Shown: in pieces, positions 16,401 through 25,291 of the stretch
Numbering within the stretch: position 1 is the stretch's first letter
Layout: every line of letters begins with the position of its first letter
Assembly: GCF_005403045.1 (NCBI RefSeq)
Contig: NZ_BJCL01000008.1
Span: forward strand, 216,890-280,889
Length of the DNA stretch: 64,000 nucleotides
Reading direction: 5' to 3'
Source of the DNA: Pseudaquabacterium pictum
Lineage (GTDB): Bacteria; Pseudomonadota; Gammaproteobacteria; Burkholderiales; Burkholderiaceae_C
Program-made: the position numbers and the translations under genes
Notes under the pieces: model-generated
Told to the model about the DNA's origin: nothing
The model's database searches: none
What the model saw: the letters and a program-made list of their open reading frames with translations, nothing else

Positions 16401-19228
16401 TGCTCGATGACGATCAGCGAGTGGCCCGCGTCCAGCAGCTTGCGCAGGCTGCGCATCAGCTTGGCGATGTCGTCGAAGTGCAGGCCGGTGGTGGGCTCGT
16501 CGAACAGGAACAGCGTGCCCTTCTTGGCCGCCGGCTGGCGCGGCCCGGCCGCGGCCTCGGCCAGGAAGCCGGCCAGCTTCAGCCGCTGGGCCTCGCCGCC
16601 GCTGAGCGTGGGCACCGGCTGGCCCAGGCGCACATAGTCCAGGCCCACGTCGACGATGGGCTGCAGCCGCGCCGTCACAGCCGGGTCGCCGCTGAAGACC
16701 ACGCAGGCCTCGCTGACGGTGAGCTCCAGCACGTCGGCCACGCTGAGCTGGTAGGCACCGCGGATCAGCTTCACCTCCAGCAGCTCGGCGCGGAAGCGCT
16801 TGCCGTCGCAATCGGGGCAGCGCAGGTACACGTCCGACAGGAACTGCATCTCCACATGCTCGAAGCCGCTGCCGCCGCAGGTGGGGCAGCGCCCATCGCC
16901 GGCGTTGAAGCTGAACATGCCCGCGCTGTAGTGCCGCTCCACCGCCAGCGGCGCCAGGGCGAACAGCTTGCGGATCTCGTCGAAGGCACCCACGTAGCTG
17001 GCCGGGTTGCTGCGCGCCGTCTTGCCGATGGGCGACTGGTCGACAAACACCGCATCGGCCAGCCAGTCCATGCCCAGCAGCGCCTGGTGTGCGCCGGCGC
17101 CCTCGGTGGGCTTGCCGAAGTGGCGCTGCAGGGCCGGCACCAGCACGTCCTGCACCAGGGTGCTCTTGCCGGAGCCGCTGACGCCGGTGACCACGGTCAA
17201 CCGCTGCAGCGGAAAGCTGACTTCGATGTTCTGCAGGTTGTGCTCGGTCACGCCCTGCAGGATCAGCTTGGGCGTGGCCTCGTTGACGAAGCGACGCAGG
17301 CCGATACCCACATGCTTGCGCGCGCCCAGGTAGGCACCGGTCAGCGTGTCGGCGTTGCGCGCCGCATCGGGCGTGCCGTCGAAGACGATCTGGCCGCCCC
17401 GCTCGCCCGGTCCCGGGCCCATGTCGATCAGCCGGTCGGCGGCCAGCATCACCGCCGGGTCGTGTTCGACGACGACCAGCGTGTTGCCGGCATCACGCAG
17501 CCGGTGCATGGCCTCGACGATGCGGTTCATGTCCCGCGGATGCAGGCCGATGCTGGGCTCGTCCAGCACGAACAGCGTGTTGACCAGGCTGGTGCCCAGC
17601 GCGGTGGTGAGGTTGATGCGCTGCACCTCACCGCCACTGAGCGTGCGGCTTTGCCGGTCCAGCGTCAGGTAGCCCAGGCCCACGTCGCACAGGTAGCGCA
17701 GCCGCGTGCGCATCTCGTCGAGCAGCAGCTTCAGCGCTTCGTCCAGCATGGTGCTGGGCAGCGTCAACCCATCGAAGAAACGCCGCAGCCGCTCGATCGG
17801 CAGCAGCATCAGGTCATGCAGGCTGAGGCCGGGCAGCGCCTCCAGCTGCGCGCGGCTCCAGGCCACGCCCACCGGCAGCATGCGCTTCTCAGGCGCCATC
17901 ACCGCATCGGCCGCCGCCTTGTCGCCCATGCGCCAGAGCAGCGCCTCGGTCTTCAGCCGTGCACCGCCGCAGGTGCCGCAGGGGGTGTAGCTGCGGTACT
18001 TGCTCAAGAGCACACGGATGTGCATCTTGTAGGCCTTGCTCTCCAGGTAACCGAAGAAGCGCCGCACGCCGTACCACTGCTTGTTCCAGTTGCCCGAGAA
18101 GCTGGGGTTGCCCTCGATCACCCAGTCCCGCTGGGCCGGGCTGAGCTGCGCCCAGGCGGTGTCGCGCGGGATGCCGGCCTCGCCGGCGTACTTCAGCAGG
18201 TCGTCCTGGCACTCCTTCCATGCCGGCGTCTGCAGCGGCTTGATGGCGCCGTTGCGCAGGGTCTTGCGGTGGTCGGGGATCACCAGGCCCATGTCGACGC
18301 CGATGACCCGGCCGAAGCCGCGGCAGGCCTCGCAGGCGCCGAAGGCCGAGTTGAAGCTGAACAGCGCCGGCTGCGGATCGGCATAGCGCAGGTCGCTGTC
18401 GGGGCAGTGCAGGCCGGTGGAATAGCGCCACAGCACCGGCTCGGCCTCACCCTCGCCCAACGCATAGACGTTGACCCGGCCGCTGCCGCGCTTCAACCCC
18501 AGTTCGATCGCCTCGACCACGCGGATCTTGTCGGCGCCGGCGATGCGCAGCCTGTCTGCAACGACATCCAGCACCTTGCGGTCATTCACCGTGCGCTCGG
18601 CCTGCACCCGGGTGAAGCCGCTGGCCGACAGCCACTGCTCCACCTCGGCCGGTGTCACCGTGGCCGGCAGTTCCACCGGGAAGGTGATGACCAGGCGCGG
18701 GTCCCCTGCGGCGGCAGCCTTGGCCAGCAGGTCGGCGTGGATGGTTTCCGGCGTGTCGTGCCGCACGGCCTGCGCGGTCTGCTTGTCGAACAGCTGGGCG
18801 GCGCGGGCGAACAGCAGCTTCAGGTGGTCGTTCAGCTCGGTCATCGTCCCGACCGTGGAGCGTGAGGTGCGCACCGGGTTGGTCTGGTCGATGGCGATGG
18901 CCGGCGGCACGCCGTCCACCCGGTCGACCGCGGGGCGGTCCATGCGGTCGAGGAACTGGCGGGCGTAGGCGCTGAAGGTCTCGACATAACGCCGCTGGCC
19001 CTCGGCATACAGCGTGTCGAACACCAGGCTGCTCTTGCCCGAGCCGCTGGGCCCGGTCACCACCGTCAGCTCGCCGGTGTGGATGTCCAGGTCCAGGTTC
19101 TTGAGGTTGTGCTGCCGCGCGCCGCGGATGCGGATCAGCCCGGTGGTGGGCCCGGCCGACAGGCCTTCGGTGTCATCCCCCTGTGGCGGAACCAAGGCGC
19201 CTGCAGGCGGGTCGACGGGACGGTTCAT
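13469..19228 (-). CDS. uvrA: Tandem-duplicated UvrA-type excinuclease subunit (four ABC cassettes)
   Basis: The 1,919-residue protein is about twice the length of classical UvrA (about 940). It reads as two UvrA halves head to tail, the second beginning near residue 1030 with '[20 protein letters not shown]'. Four Walker A motifs (GPSGSGKSS, then three GVSGSGKST near residues 48, 687, 1060 and 1601) and four signatures (one TLSGGEVQR, three TLSGGEAQR) are intact. Each half has a CxxC zinc module of the UvrA type before its second cassette region ('[14 protein letters not shown]', '[14 protein letters not shown]'). Classical UvrA finds DNA damage and loads UvrB; a fused duplex would act as a built-in dimer. 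ATG 19228 is preceded by GGAG; a TTG 21 bases upstream is rejected. No uvrB or uvrC is nearby. Confidence 0.93.
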   Translation of the reverse strand: MNRPVDPPAGALVPPQGDDTEGLSAGPTTGLIRIRGARQHNLKNLDLDIHTGELTVVTGPSGSGKSSLVFDTLYAEGQRRYVETFSAYARQFLDRMDRPAVDRVDGVPPAIAIDQTNPVRTSRSTVGTMTELNDHLKLLFARAAQLFDKQTAQAVRHDTPETIHADLLAKAAAAGDPRLVITFPVELPATVTPAEVEQWLSASGFTRVQAERTVNDRKVLDVVADRLRIAGADKIRVVEAIELGLKRGSGRVNVYALGEGEAEPVLWRYSTGLHCPDSDLRYADPQPALFSFNSAFGACEACRGFGRVIGVDMGLVIPDHRKTLRNGAIKPLQTPAWKECQDDLLKYAGEAGIPRDTAWAQLSPAQRDWVIEGNPSFSGNWNKQWYGVRRFFGYLESKAYKMHIRVLLSKYRSYTPCGTCGGARLKTEALLWRMGDKAAADAVMAPEKRMLPVGVAWSRAQLEALPGLSLHDLMLLPIERLRRFFDGLTLPSTMLDEALKLLLDEMRTRLRYLCDVGLGYLTLDRQSRTLSGGEVQRINLTTALGTSLVNTLFVLDEPSIGLHPRDMNRIVEAMHRLRDAGNTLVVVEHDPAVMLAADRLIDMGPGPGERGGQIVFDGTPDAARNADTLTGAYLGARKHVGIGLRRFVNEATPKLILQGVTEHNLQNIEVSFPLQRLTVVTGVSGSGKSTLVQDVLVPALQRHFGKPTEGAGAHQALLGMDWLADAVFVDQSPIGKTARSNPASYVGAFDEIRKLFALAPLAVERHYSAGMFSFNAGDGRCPTCGGSGFEHVEMQFLSDVYLRCPDCDGKRFRAELLEVKLIRGAYQLSVADVLELTVSEACVVFSGDPAVTARLQPIVDVGLDYVRLGQPVPTLSGGEAQRLKLAGFLAEAAAGPRQPAAKKGTLFLFDEPTTGLHFDDIAKLMRSLRKLLDAGHSLIVIEHNLDVIRSADWIVDLGPEGGDAGGQLVCAGTPEDVKAHPTSHTGKALREYDTALGISLTAEEGRPLQLVAKARRDAAKQAAGNDIRIVNAREHNLKSLNVDIPRDKFTVVTGVSGSGKSTLAFDILFNEGQRRYLESLNAYARSIVQPAGRPEVDAVYGIPPTVAIEQRLSRGGRKSTVATTTEVWHFLRLLWVKLGTQRCVHDGAEVRPQSVESIAAQLLKEHRGQHVGLLAPLVVNRKGVYTDLAKWAKARGHTHLRVDGEFVKVDPWPRLDRFKEHTLELPVGDLVVSASNEAELRELLAKALDVGKGVLHLLTPLDGLAAAMEGGGSTAHIGTLKVFSTKRACPQCGTSYPELDPRMFSYNSKHGWCTGCVGTGLTLTREQRKALDDSVRDDDQKGREQSFPSDEPEVEGLSGEPCPDCHGTRLNPISRNIRFDGHTITAVAGWAVDEARQWSAALALEGRDAAIARDVVSEIRSRLEFLEEVGLGYLTLDRAAPTLSGGEAQRIRLAAQLGSNLQGVCYVLDEPTIGLHPRDNAILLKALGRLSEQGNTLVVVEHDEDTIRRADHIIDIGPGAGKRGGTVIAQGVAADLAKNPDSLTGRFLAHPLNHPLQPRRKVNRAVDHLALTGAHLHNLKNVDIQVPLQRLVAVTGVSGSGKSTLARDVLLANVQAIVATKVSKAGRDALAAGQLPPLTGCTGISGFMPIDRVLEVDQTPIGKTPRSCPATYIGFWDTIRKLFTETLEAKARGYAAARFSFNTGDGRCPACEGQGMRTIEMSFLPDVKVPCDQCHGQRFNPETLAVSWRGKSIGDVLRMEVDEAVEFFASMPNIAYPLQLLKDVGLGYLTLGQPSPTLSGGEAQRIKLVTELSKVRDDVTRRGQKTPHTLYVLDEPTVGLHMADVERLIAVLHRLVAGGHSVVVIEHDLDVIAEADWVIDLGPEGGNAGGTVVCTGTPETLVERGTHTGRALAPVLARG

Positions 19229-19309
19229 GCAGCAGGCTCCGGGAGGCAAGGCCCAGCATTCTAGGGACCGGACCCCGCCCGGGACGACCCAAGGGCATGC
19301 CGATGCAAC

Positions 19310-19347
19310 CCGGCGCGCGCCGGCTCCTGACAGCGCGGTGTCAGGAG
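19310..19347 (-). terminator. Two consecutive hairpins after the OmpA-like gene
   Basis: CTCCTGACA (19324-19332) and TGTCAGGAG (19339-19347) form a nine-base perfect stem with a six-base loop, one base past the OmpA-like stop. Immediately beyond lies the 14-base palindrome at 19310-19323. Position suggests termination of the two-partner secretion operon before uvrA, though no T-run is present. Confidence 0.5.
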
Positions 19348-19348
19348 G

Positions 19349-19975
19349 TCATTGCGTGGTGACGATGGTGACGCGGCGGTTTTCCTGCGCCTCGGGCTGG
19401 CCGGGGTTCAGCAGCTCGGTGCTGCCCTTGCCCACCGGCTGGATGCGGTCGGGCAGGACGCCCAGCTTGGTCGTCAGGTAGCTGGCCACGCTCTGCGCCC
19501 GCTCTTCCGACAGCTTCAGGTTGTACTCCAGCCCGCCGCGCGGATCGGCATGGCCCTCGATGCGGAAGGCGAAGCCCGCCAGCTTGTCCGACTGCAGCGC
19601 CTTGGCCACCGTCTCCAGCACCTTGATGGTTTCGGGCGTCAGCTCGGCCGAGCCGGTGGCGAAGGTGATCAGCAGATTGGCCTTGCCCGGCGCCGCCGGC
19701 TTGGCCGGGCCGGCCTTGGCCGGCTGGAAGGTGGAGCCGCCGGGCCGGGTGGCCGGCCGGAAGCCGCGGGTGGCGCCGCTGGCAGCCTCGGCCGGCTCGG
19801 GCACGTCGATGGCCAGGGCGTCGACCAAGGCGTCTTCGGTCACCTGGCTGGTCTTCAGCACCGGGGCGGGCGCGGTGGCCTGGGCCCAGGCCGGTGTCAC
19901 GGCAGCACCTGCCAGCGCCAGAACCAGCGCCTGACCCAGGGCAAACCGGGACCAGAGGGGGGCAGCAATGTGCAT
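19349..19975 (-). CDS. OmpA-family peptidoglycan-binding exported protein
   Basis: The 208-residue precursor has a signal peptide (ending 'AVTPAWAQA'), a Pro/Ala-rich linker and a C-terminal OmpA-like domain: 'LLITFATGSAELTPETIKVL', 'FRIEGHADPRGGLEYNLKLS' and 'ERAQSVASYL'. Such domains bind diaminopimelate in peptidoglycan. AGGAG lies seven bases before the ATG. The gene starts 20 bases after the caspase-bearing exoprotein stop and is the last of three co-directional genes, so it may anchor or assist the surface complex. There is no outer-membrane barrel, so it is not a porin. Confidence 0.9.
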   Translation of the reverse strand: MHIAAPLWSRFALGQALVLALAGAAVTPAWAQATAPAPVLKTSQVTEDALVDALAIDVPEPAEAASGATRGFRPATRPGGSTFQPAKAGPAKPAAPGKANLLITFATGSAELTPETIKVLETVAKALQSDKLAGFAFRIEGHADPRGGLEYNLKLSEERAQSVASYLTTKLGVLPDRIQPVGKGSTELLNPGQPEAQENRRVTIVTTQ

Positions 19976-19995
19976 CACAGGCTCCTTCGCTTGCG

Positions 19996-22900
19996 TCAAC
20001 GGACGTCCAATTGTCGCTGCTCGAACAGGTAGTCGGCGCCGGGCTCGTGGCCGCCACCGCGGCTGGCACCGTACTGCGGCCGCTGCGGCAGCTTGCGCGC
20101 CACGGCGAAGCGCACCTGCTCGAACAGGTTGCTGCCGGGCTTCCAGCCGCCCACCTGCTGCAGCGACTGCATCAGGTTCCAGGCGAACGGCGAGTGGCCG
20201 TTGGAGCCGGCATCGAACACGGGCTCGTTGCCGCCCGAGGTCATCACCACCACCGCCCGCTTGGCCAGCAGGCCGCTGGCGTCGGGCGTGGTGGCCACGC
20301 CGCGGATGCGCTCGCCCGACACCAGGCTGCCCGAGTAGCAGCTGTCGGACACCATCGCCAGCTGCTGGGCCGGCAGCTGGCGCAGCAGGCGGTCGATGTC
20401 GGCGTTGGAGATCCAGGTCTCGGGCCGGGCGGCATCGGCGTCGGACGGCTGCCAGTAGCCCAGGCCGGTCTTCTCGACCCGCTCGCCATGGCCGGCGTAG
20501 TACACCACCACCGAGTCGTTCGGGCCCACCTGCGCGGCCAGCTGGTTCAGCACCCGGAAGATCGTGGCCTTGCCGGGGTTCTCCAGCACCACCGTCTCGT
20601 AGCCCAGGTTCTGCGCCAGCGTGCTGGACATGGCGCGCACGTCGTTCACCGCATTGGCCAGCTTGGGGATGCGGCCATCCAGGTAGTTGTCGACGCCGAT
20701 CAGCACCGCAATCTTGCGCTGGATCTGCGGCACCGCGGCACGGGCCACGTTGCGCCGCTGCGGCAGGTTGACCTGCAGATCGGCCGGCAGCGGCTGCACC
20801 CGCAGCGCCGCCGTTGCGGGCCGCGCCGGCACGGCCGCCACCGCCGGCGCCGCGGCGGGTGCAGCGGCAGGGGCCGGGGCGGGTGCAGCCGGCGCCGTGG
20901 GCGCAGCGGTGGTGGGCGCCGTGATCGGCGCACGCTCGACCACCCGGGCATTGGAGATGTCCAGCCCCACGCCCAGCGGCTTGACCACCAGGCACTGGCC
21001 GCTGGCGGCCTGCTGGGCCGTGGCACAGCCGGTGGCGTCGGCCGCCGCGGGGTTGCCTTCTAGCTCGGCCAGGGCGTCGCGGAACACCGTCTTCTTGTAG
21101 GCGTCCCGCGCGGCCAGCACCGAGGCCACGGTGGCGCTGGGCAGGTTGTCCAGGTCCAGCGTGCCGAAGCTGCCGCTGCGGCCGTCGCCCTGCAGGCCGG
21201 GCACGGCATCCAGCGCCCGACCAGAGCCGGCCGAGCTGCCCTGCGGTGTGGTCAGCACCGCCGCCACCGCACCCAGGGTCACCAGGGTGTTCACCGGTTC
21301 CTGGGCGGCGGGCGGTTCCACGGGCGGCAGGTTGATGGCCAGCGCAGTCGCATTGGAGGGCGCCTGGGTGAAGACATAGTTCCGCGCCGTCAGCCCGCTG
21401 CCGTTGATGGCGTACAGCCCGGGCTCGGATTCGGTGGTGGCGGTGGTCTGGAACTTCAACTCGCCCAGGGTGGCGGTGGCCAGGGATTCTTCGTTGACGA
21501 AGCCCTGCACCGTGCCGGTCAGCGCCGGCAGCGTGGCACCGCGCGTCAGCGACACCGGCGTGGCCGAGTAGCGCAGCGTGGCCGGCGTGATGTCGGCGCT
21601 GGTCGTGGCACGGCTGGTGCCCAGTCGGTAGTTGCCGGCATCCAGCCCGCCCAGCGACAGGGCATCGGCCGTCACCAGCTTGGCCGCGCCGACATGGGGG
21701 TCACCAAAGCTGGCGCTGCCGCTGGCCACCGTCACCAGATCGCCCTCGAGCACACCCGACAGCGTCCAGCGGGTGATGGCCGCGGCCGTGCCGCCGTCAT
21801 ACACCTTGCTGGCGGCCAGCACCTCGGTGAGGTTCAGCGTGATCGGGGTGACGCTGACCCGCAGCGTCGCAGCATCGAGGGCATAACCGAAGACCGGCGT
21901 GCCGTCGCTGGCGATCACCGTGTTGCCCAGGGCGCCCAGGCTGGGCAACAGTGCCTTGGATTCGCCGGCGTTGCGGTCCTGCAGCATCAGGTCACCGGCC
22001 AGGGCCTGGCCGTCGCGCAGACCGGTGATACCGAGGCCCAGCGCTGCCAGGTTCACCGCCACGCCGCCATCGTAGGCCTTGGCCAGCACCGATTCGCTGG
22101 TGGGCTCCAGGCCCAGCACCGGGGTGGCGGTGAACAGGAAGCCGTTGCCCGGCGCCGCCGGCGCGCTGCTGCCCGGTGTGGCGCCGTATTGCCAGAAGTC
22201 GGCGCGCAAGCCGCCGGGCTGGAAGGTGATGCCCTCGCCGTCGTCGGAGTCGAATGCCTCCAGCTGCCAGCGGCCGTTGGGCGCCTGCAGCACCGTGCTG
22301 CCGCCCAGATTGATGAAGTTCAGCACCGGCGAACCGGCAGCCTTGCCGGTGATGCGCAGGGCATCGCCGGTGGCGCCGGCAAACAGCAGGGCGTCGCTGC
22401 CCAGCGACACGGTGTCGGCAGCGATCTCCAGGCGGCCGCCGGTGGCCAGCACCACGGACGCATCCAGCGCGGGCAACGCAGCGGGCTTGACGCCGGGCAC
22501 GGTCGACAGCGAGCGCTTACCCGGTACCGCCCGGGCACCCAGGAATTCGCCCTCGAATTCGCCGCCGTCGTCGTCGTCGCCCGGCAGGCCGATGGCCAGG
22601 ATGTCGGCCCGCACCGACACCAGGGTGTCGGCATCGAACCGGATCTGGGTGCTGGACTCGCCGGACCCGCCGATCGCCACGGTGCGGCCGGCCAGGGCCA
22701 CGGTGGTCGGGGTGCCGTCGATGGCCGCATCGCCGATGATCAGGTCGCCAGCGGCCAGCAGGCTGAGGCTGCCGCCGGCGGGCGCCCGGATGCGGCCCGA
22801 CAGCAGCAGGTTGCTGCTGGAGTCCAGCACCAGGCTGCTGCCTGCCGTGGCGTCGATCTCCGCATCGCTGTCGTCCATCAGGATGCCGTAACCCAGGCCC

Positions 22901-25278
22901 GCGGTCTCGGTCGTCCCGCGGATGGCGACCTCGGCACCGGCCAGCGCGACGAGTTTGCTGCCACTGCCACCCAGGCGCATGCCGATGCGCGGCAGGCCGT
23001 CTTCCTCCGCACCGGTGTCGATGGCCGTGCCGCTGAGCAGCAACACGGGCGCGCTGGCGCCTTCCGGGCGTGTGGCGCCCTCCACGCCCACCCGCAGCAG
23101 GCTGTTGCGACCGATGTCCACACCGGTGGCGAACACGCCATCGCTGCCGGTCAGCGCGGTGGCCACGCTGCCGGTGATGCGCAGCTCGTCGGTGGCAGCG
23201 ATGCCACTGTCGGACACCACCACGCCGTGGCGCAGGCTGGCCTCGGTCAGCACCCCGGCATCCACCGTGCCGCGGATGGTGATGCGGCTGCCTTCGAGCT
23301 GGCTGCCGTCGGCAATGCGCACACCAGCGGTGTCGGTGAAGCCGACCAGGCTGTGGCCATCGATCTGGATGCGGCCGGTGCCGGCACGCAGGCTGCTGCC
23401 GCTGATCGCGACGCCATCGAACACGCTGGTGCCCGACGACGCCACGGCGCCGGTGTTGCCGGCCGCGCAGCCGAAGACCGGGCCGCAAGCCAGGCTGGGG
23501 CCGCCCAGGGTGATGTCGCCGCCGGCGGTGGCGATCAGCGAGTCCGTCAGCTTGATGCCGCCGCCAACGCCGCCGGCGTCGCCCAGGCCCACGCTGCCGC
23601 TGCCCACGCCGGCCTGCAGGTTGACTGTCAGCGGTGCGTTCAGCGTCTGGATGCTGGAGTTCTCCATCACCAGGCTGCCCGCCGCCTTGAAGGTGAGGCT
23701 CACCGCCGCGGTGGGCGCCACGTTGAGGAAGGCGCTGCTGAGCGTGATGTCGCCGCGGCCTTCGCTCTCCGGCCGGTCGGCGGTGGTGATGGTGACGTTG
23801 TTGTTGGCGTTTAGCGCCCGGCTGATGGTGAAGGTGCTGAGGGTGGCATCGCTGTCGCTGGTGGTGAAGTCGGGCCCGGCGCTGATGCCGCTGTCGCTGA
23901 CATCGCTGCTGATGAGCAGGTCGTCGGGGTCGATCAGCCACCGCCCGGCGCGACCAGCGCGGGCGCCGGCATCGACCGCCGCGGGTCGCACATCGATCCA
24001 GCCGCCCGAGGTCTCGATGAAGCCGCCGTCGCCGCCCAGCGCGCCGCCGCGGGCGCTGAAGCTGCCGTAGGCGCGGGCCGTCTTGCTGCCCCACAGCACC
24101 ACCAGGCCGCCGTTGCCGCTGGCCAGCGCATCGGCACGCAGCTGCGCGCCGGCAGCCATGAAGGTGGCGTCGGCATTGCGCCAGGCCGGATCGGCCCCCT
24201 GCAGACCGCCACCCACCCGCACCGCGCCGCCGCCGCTGGCGCCGGAGGCATCGGCCAGCGCGCCATCGAGCAGGCCCACCTGGCGGCCCAGCAGGCCGAT
24301 GCTGCCGCCGACACCGTGGCTGCCCTGGGCGCTGACCGTGCCGCTGGCCAGCAAGGTGCCGCCGCCGGCATCGACGACCACCTGGCCGCCGCTGGCGCCA
24401 TCCGCGCTGGTGCGGCTTCCAGCCGCCAGCGTGGCACCCTGGCTGGCGCTGACCAGCACCTGGCCGCCCGGGCCGGCGCCCAGGCTGTCGGCCCGCACGA
24501 TGCCCTGCTGGTTGACCAGCGCGGCCTGCAGGTCGATGCGGCCGCCGGCGGCCGCGAGCGCGCCCAGGTTCAGCACCTCGCCCTGCGGCGCGCTCAGCTG
24601 CAGGCCCAGCCGCGGCGTGGCGGTGTCGACCAGGTCGACCCGGGCGCCGGCGGCCAGCAGCACCTGGCCGTCGGGCGCCTCGATCAGGCCCTCGTTGCGC
24701 ACGCCGCCGGCACCGCCGATCAGCAGGATGCGGCCGCCGCTGGTGCTGCGCAATTCGCCCTGGTTGACCACGCCGGCGCTGAACGAGCCGTCGGCCGCGC
24801 CGCCCAGGCTGAAGCGGCCGGTCGCCAGGCCGGCGCGCCAGGCGTTGTCGTCCAGGCGCAGGGTGCTGGCCACCAGGCCGGCCACGTCGATGCGCGCACC
24901 GGCGCCGAACAGCACGCCGTTGGGATTGAGCAGCCAGACCTGGCCGTTGCTCGACAGGCTGCCGAAGATGGCCGACGGGTCATGCCCCACCACCCGGTTC
25001 AGCACCTTGCTGCTGGCACTGGGCTGCACGAAGCGCACGGCATCCTGGGCGCCGATGGAGAACTGCTGCCAGTTCAGCACCGCGCCGGCGCTGTTGGTGA
25101 CGGTGAGCTGGCGGCCGCTGGTCTGCAGCGTGGCCTGGCCCTGCATCACCTGCAGGCCGGACGGCAGCACGGGCCCGGCGGCTTGCAAGCTGCCGCCGGC
25201 ACACAGGCTGGCGGCGGCCAGGGCCAGCGGGCGCAGGGCCCGCAGCCGGGAGGGAATGCAACGGAAGCTGGCGGTCAT
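19996..25278 (-). CDS. Two-partner-secretion exoprotein (TpsA-like) with C-terminal caspase-like peptidase domain
   Basis: The 1,760-residue protein begins with a signal peptide (1-35, 'LCAGGSLQAAG') and a TPS/haemagglutination domain to about residue 270, with the signature 'NPNGVLFGAGARIDVAGLVA'. A long beta-helix-type region follows, with 'WLIDPDDLLISSD' near 445, then YDG/MBG-like repeats ('SKVYDGGTAAAITRW', 'GFVNEESLATATLG'). Residues 1515-1760 form a caspase-like p20 domain: 'IAVLIGVDNYLDG', His1597 in 'YYAGHGE' and Cys1647 in 'SDSCYSG', the catalytic dyad of peptidase family C14. It should be exported by TpsB, encoded 13 bases upstream, and display a caspase outside the cell. Substrate and processing are unknown. 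Confidence 0.9.
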   Translation of the reverse strand: MTASFRCIPSRLRALRPLALAAASLCAGGSLQAAGPVLPSGLQVMQGQATLQTSGRQLTVTNSAGAVLNWQQFSIGAQDAVRFVQPSASSKVLNRVVGHDPSAIFGSLSSNGQVWLLNPNGVLFGAGARIDVAGLVASTLRLDDNAWRAGLATGRFSLGGAADGSFSAGVVNQGELRSTSGGRILLIGGAGGVRNEGLIEAPDGQVLLAAGARVDLVDTATPRLGLQLSAPQGEVLNLGALAAAGGRIDLQAALVNQQGIVRADSLGAGPGGQVLVSASQGATLAAGSRTSADGASGGQVVVDAGGGTLLASGTVSAQGSHGVGGSIGLLGRQVGLLDGALADASGASGGGAVRVGGGLQGADPAWRNADATFMAAGAQLRADALASGNGGLVVLWGSKTARAYGSFSARGGALGGDGGFIETSGGWIDVRPAAVDAGARAGRAGRWLIDPDDLLISSDVSDSGISAGPDFTTSDSDATLSTFTISRALNANNNVTITTADRPESEGRGDITLSSAFLNVAPTAAVSLTFKAAGSLVMENSSIQTLNAPLTVNLQAGVGSGSVGLGDAGGVGGGIKLTDSLIATAGGDITLGGPSLACGPVFGCAAGNTGAVASSGTSVFDGVAISGSSLRAGTGRIQIDGHSLVGFTDTAGVRIADGSQLEGSRITIRGTVDAGVLTEASLRHGVVVSDSGIAATDELRITGSVATALTGSDGVFATGVDIGRNSLLRVGVEGATRPEGASAPVLLLSGTAIDTGAEEDGLPRIGMRLGGSGSKLVALAGAEVAIRGTTETAGLGYGILMDDSDAEIDATAGSSLVLDSSSNLLLSGRIRAPAGGSLSLLAAGDLIIGDAAIDGTPTTVALAGRTVAIGGSGESSTQIRFDADTLVSVRADILAIGLPGDDDDGGEFEGEFLGARAVPGKRSLSTVPGVKPAALPALDASVVLATGGRLEIAADTVSLGSDALLFAGATGDALRITGKAAGSPVLNFINLGGSTVLQAPNGRWQLEAFDSDDGEGITFQPGGLRADFWQYGATPGSSAPAAPGNGFLFTATPVLGLEPTSESVLAKAYDGGVAVNLAALGLGITGLRDGQALAGDLMLQDRNAGESKALLPSLGALGNTVIASDGTPVFGYALDAATLRVSVTPITLNLTEVLAASKVYDGGTAAAITRWTLSGVLEGDLVTVASGSASFGDPHVGAAKLVTADALSLGGLDAGNYRLGTSRATTSADITPATLRYSATPVSLTRGATLPALTGTVQGFVNEESLATATLGELKFQTTATTESEPGLYAINGSGLTARNYVFTQAPSNATALAINLPPVEPPAAQEPVNTLVTLGAVAAVLTTPQGSSAGSGRALDAVPGLQGDGRSGSFGTLDLDNLPSATVASVLAARDAYKKTVFRDALAELEGNPAAADATGCATAQQAASGQCLVVKPLGVGLDISNARVVERAPITAPTTAAPTAPAAPAPAPAAAPAAAPAVAAVPARPATAALRVQPLPADLQVNLPQRRNVARAAVPQIQRKIAVLIGVDNYLDGRIPKLANAVNDVRAMSSTLAQNLGYETVVLENPGKATIFRVLNQLAAQVGPNDSVVVYYAGHGERVEKTGLGYWQPSDADAARPETWISNADIDRLLRQLPAQQLAMVSDSCYSGSLVSGERIRGVATTPDASGLLAKRAVVVMTSGGNEPVFDAGSNGHSPFAWNLMQSLQQVGGWKPGSNLFEQVRFAVARKLPQRPQYGASRGGGHEPGADYLFEQRQLDVR

Positions 25279-25291
25279 GGGAAGGTTCCGA

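Noticed and set aside
14693..18865. A 1,390-codon open frame antisense to uvrA, and several other long antisense frames (for example under the TpsA, helicase and adhesin genes)
   Set aside because: In GC-rich DNA the antisense of a real gene often stays open. Their translations are rich in His, Arg, Gln and Ala without any family motif, while the opposite strand encodes clear domains.
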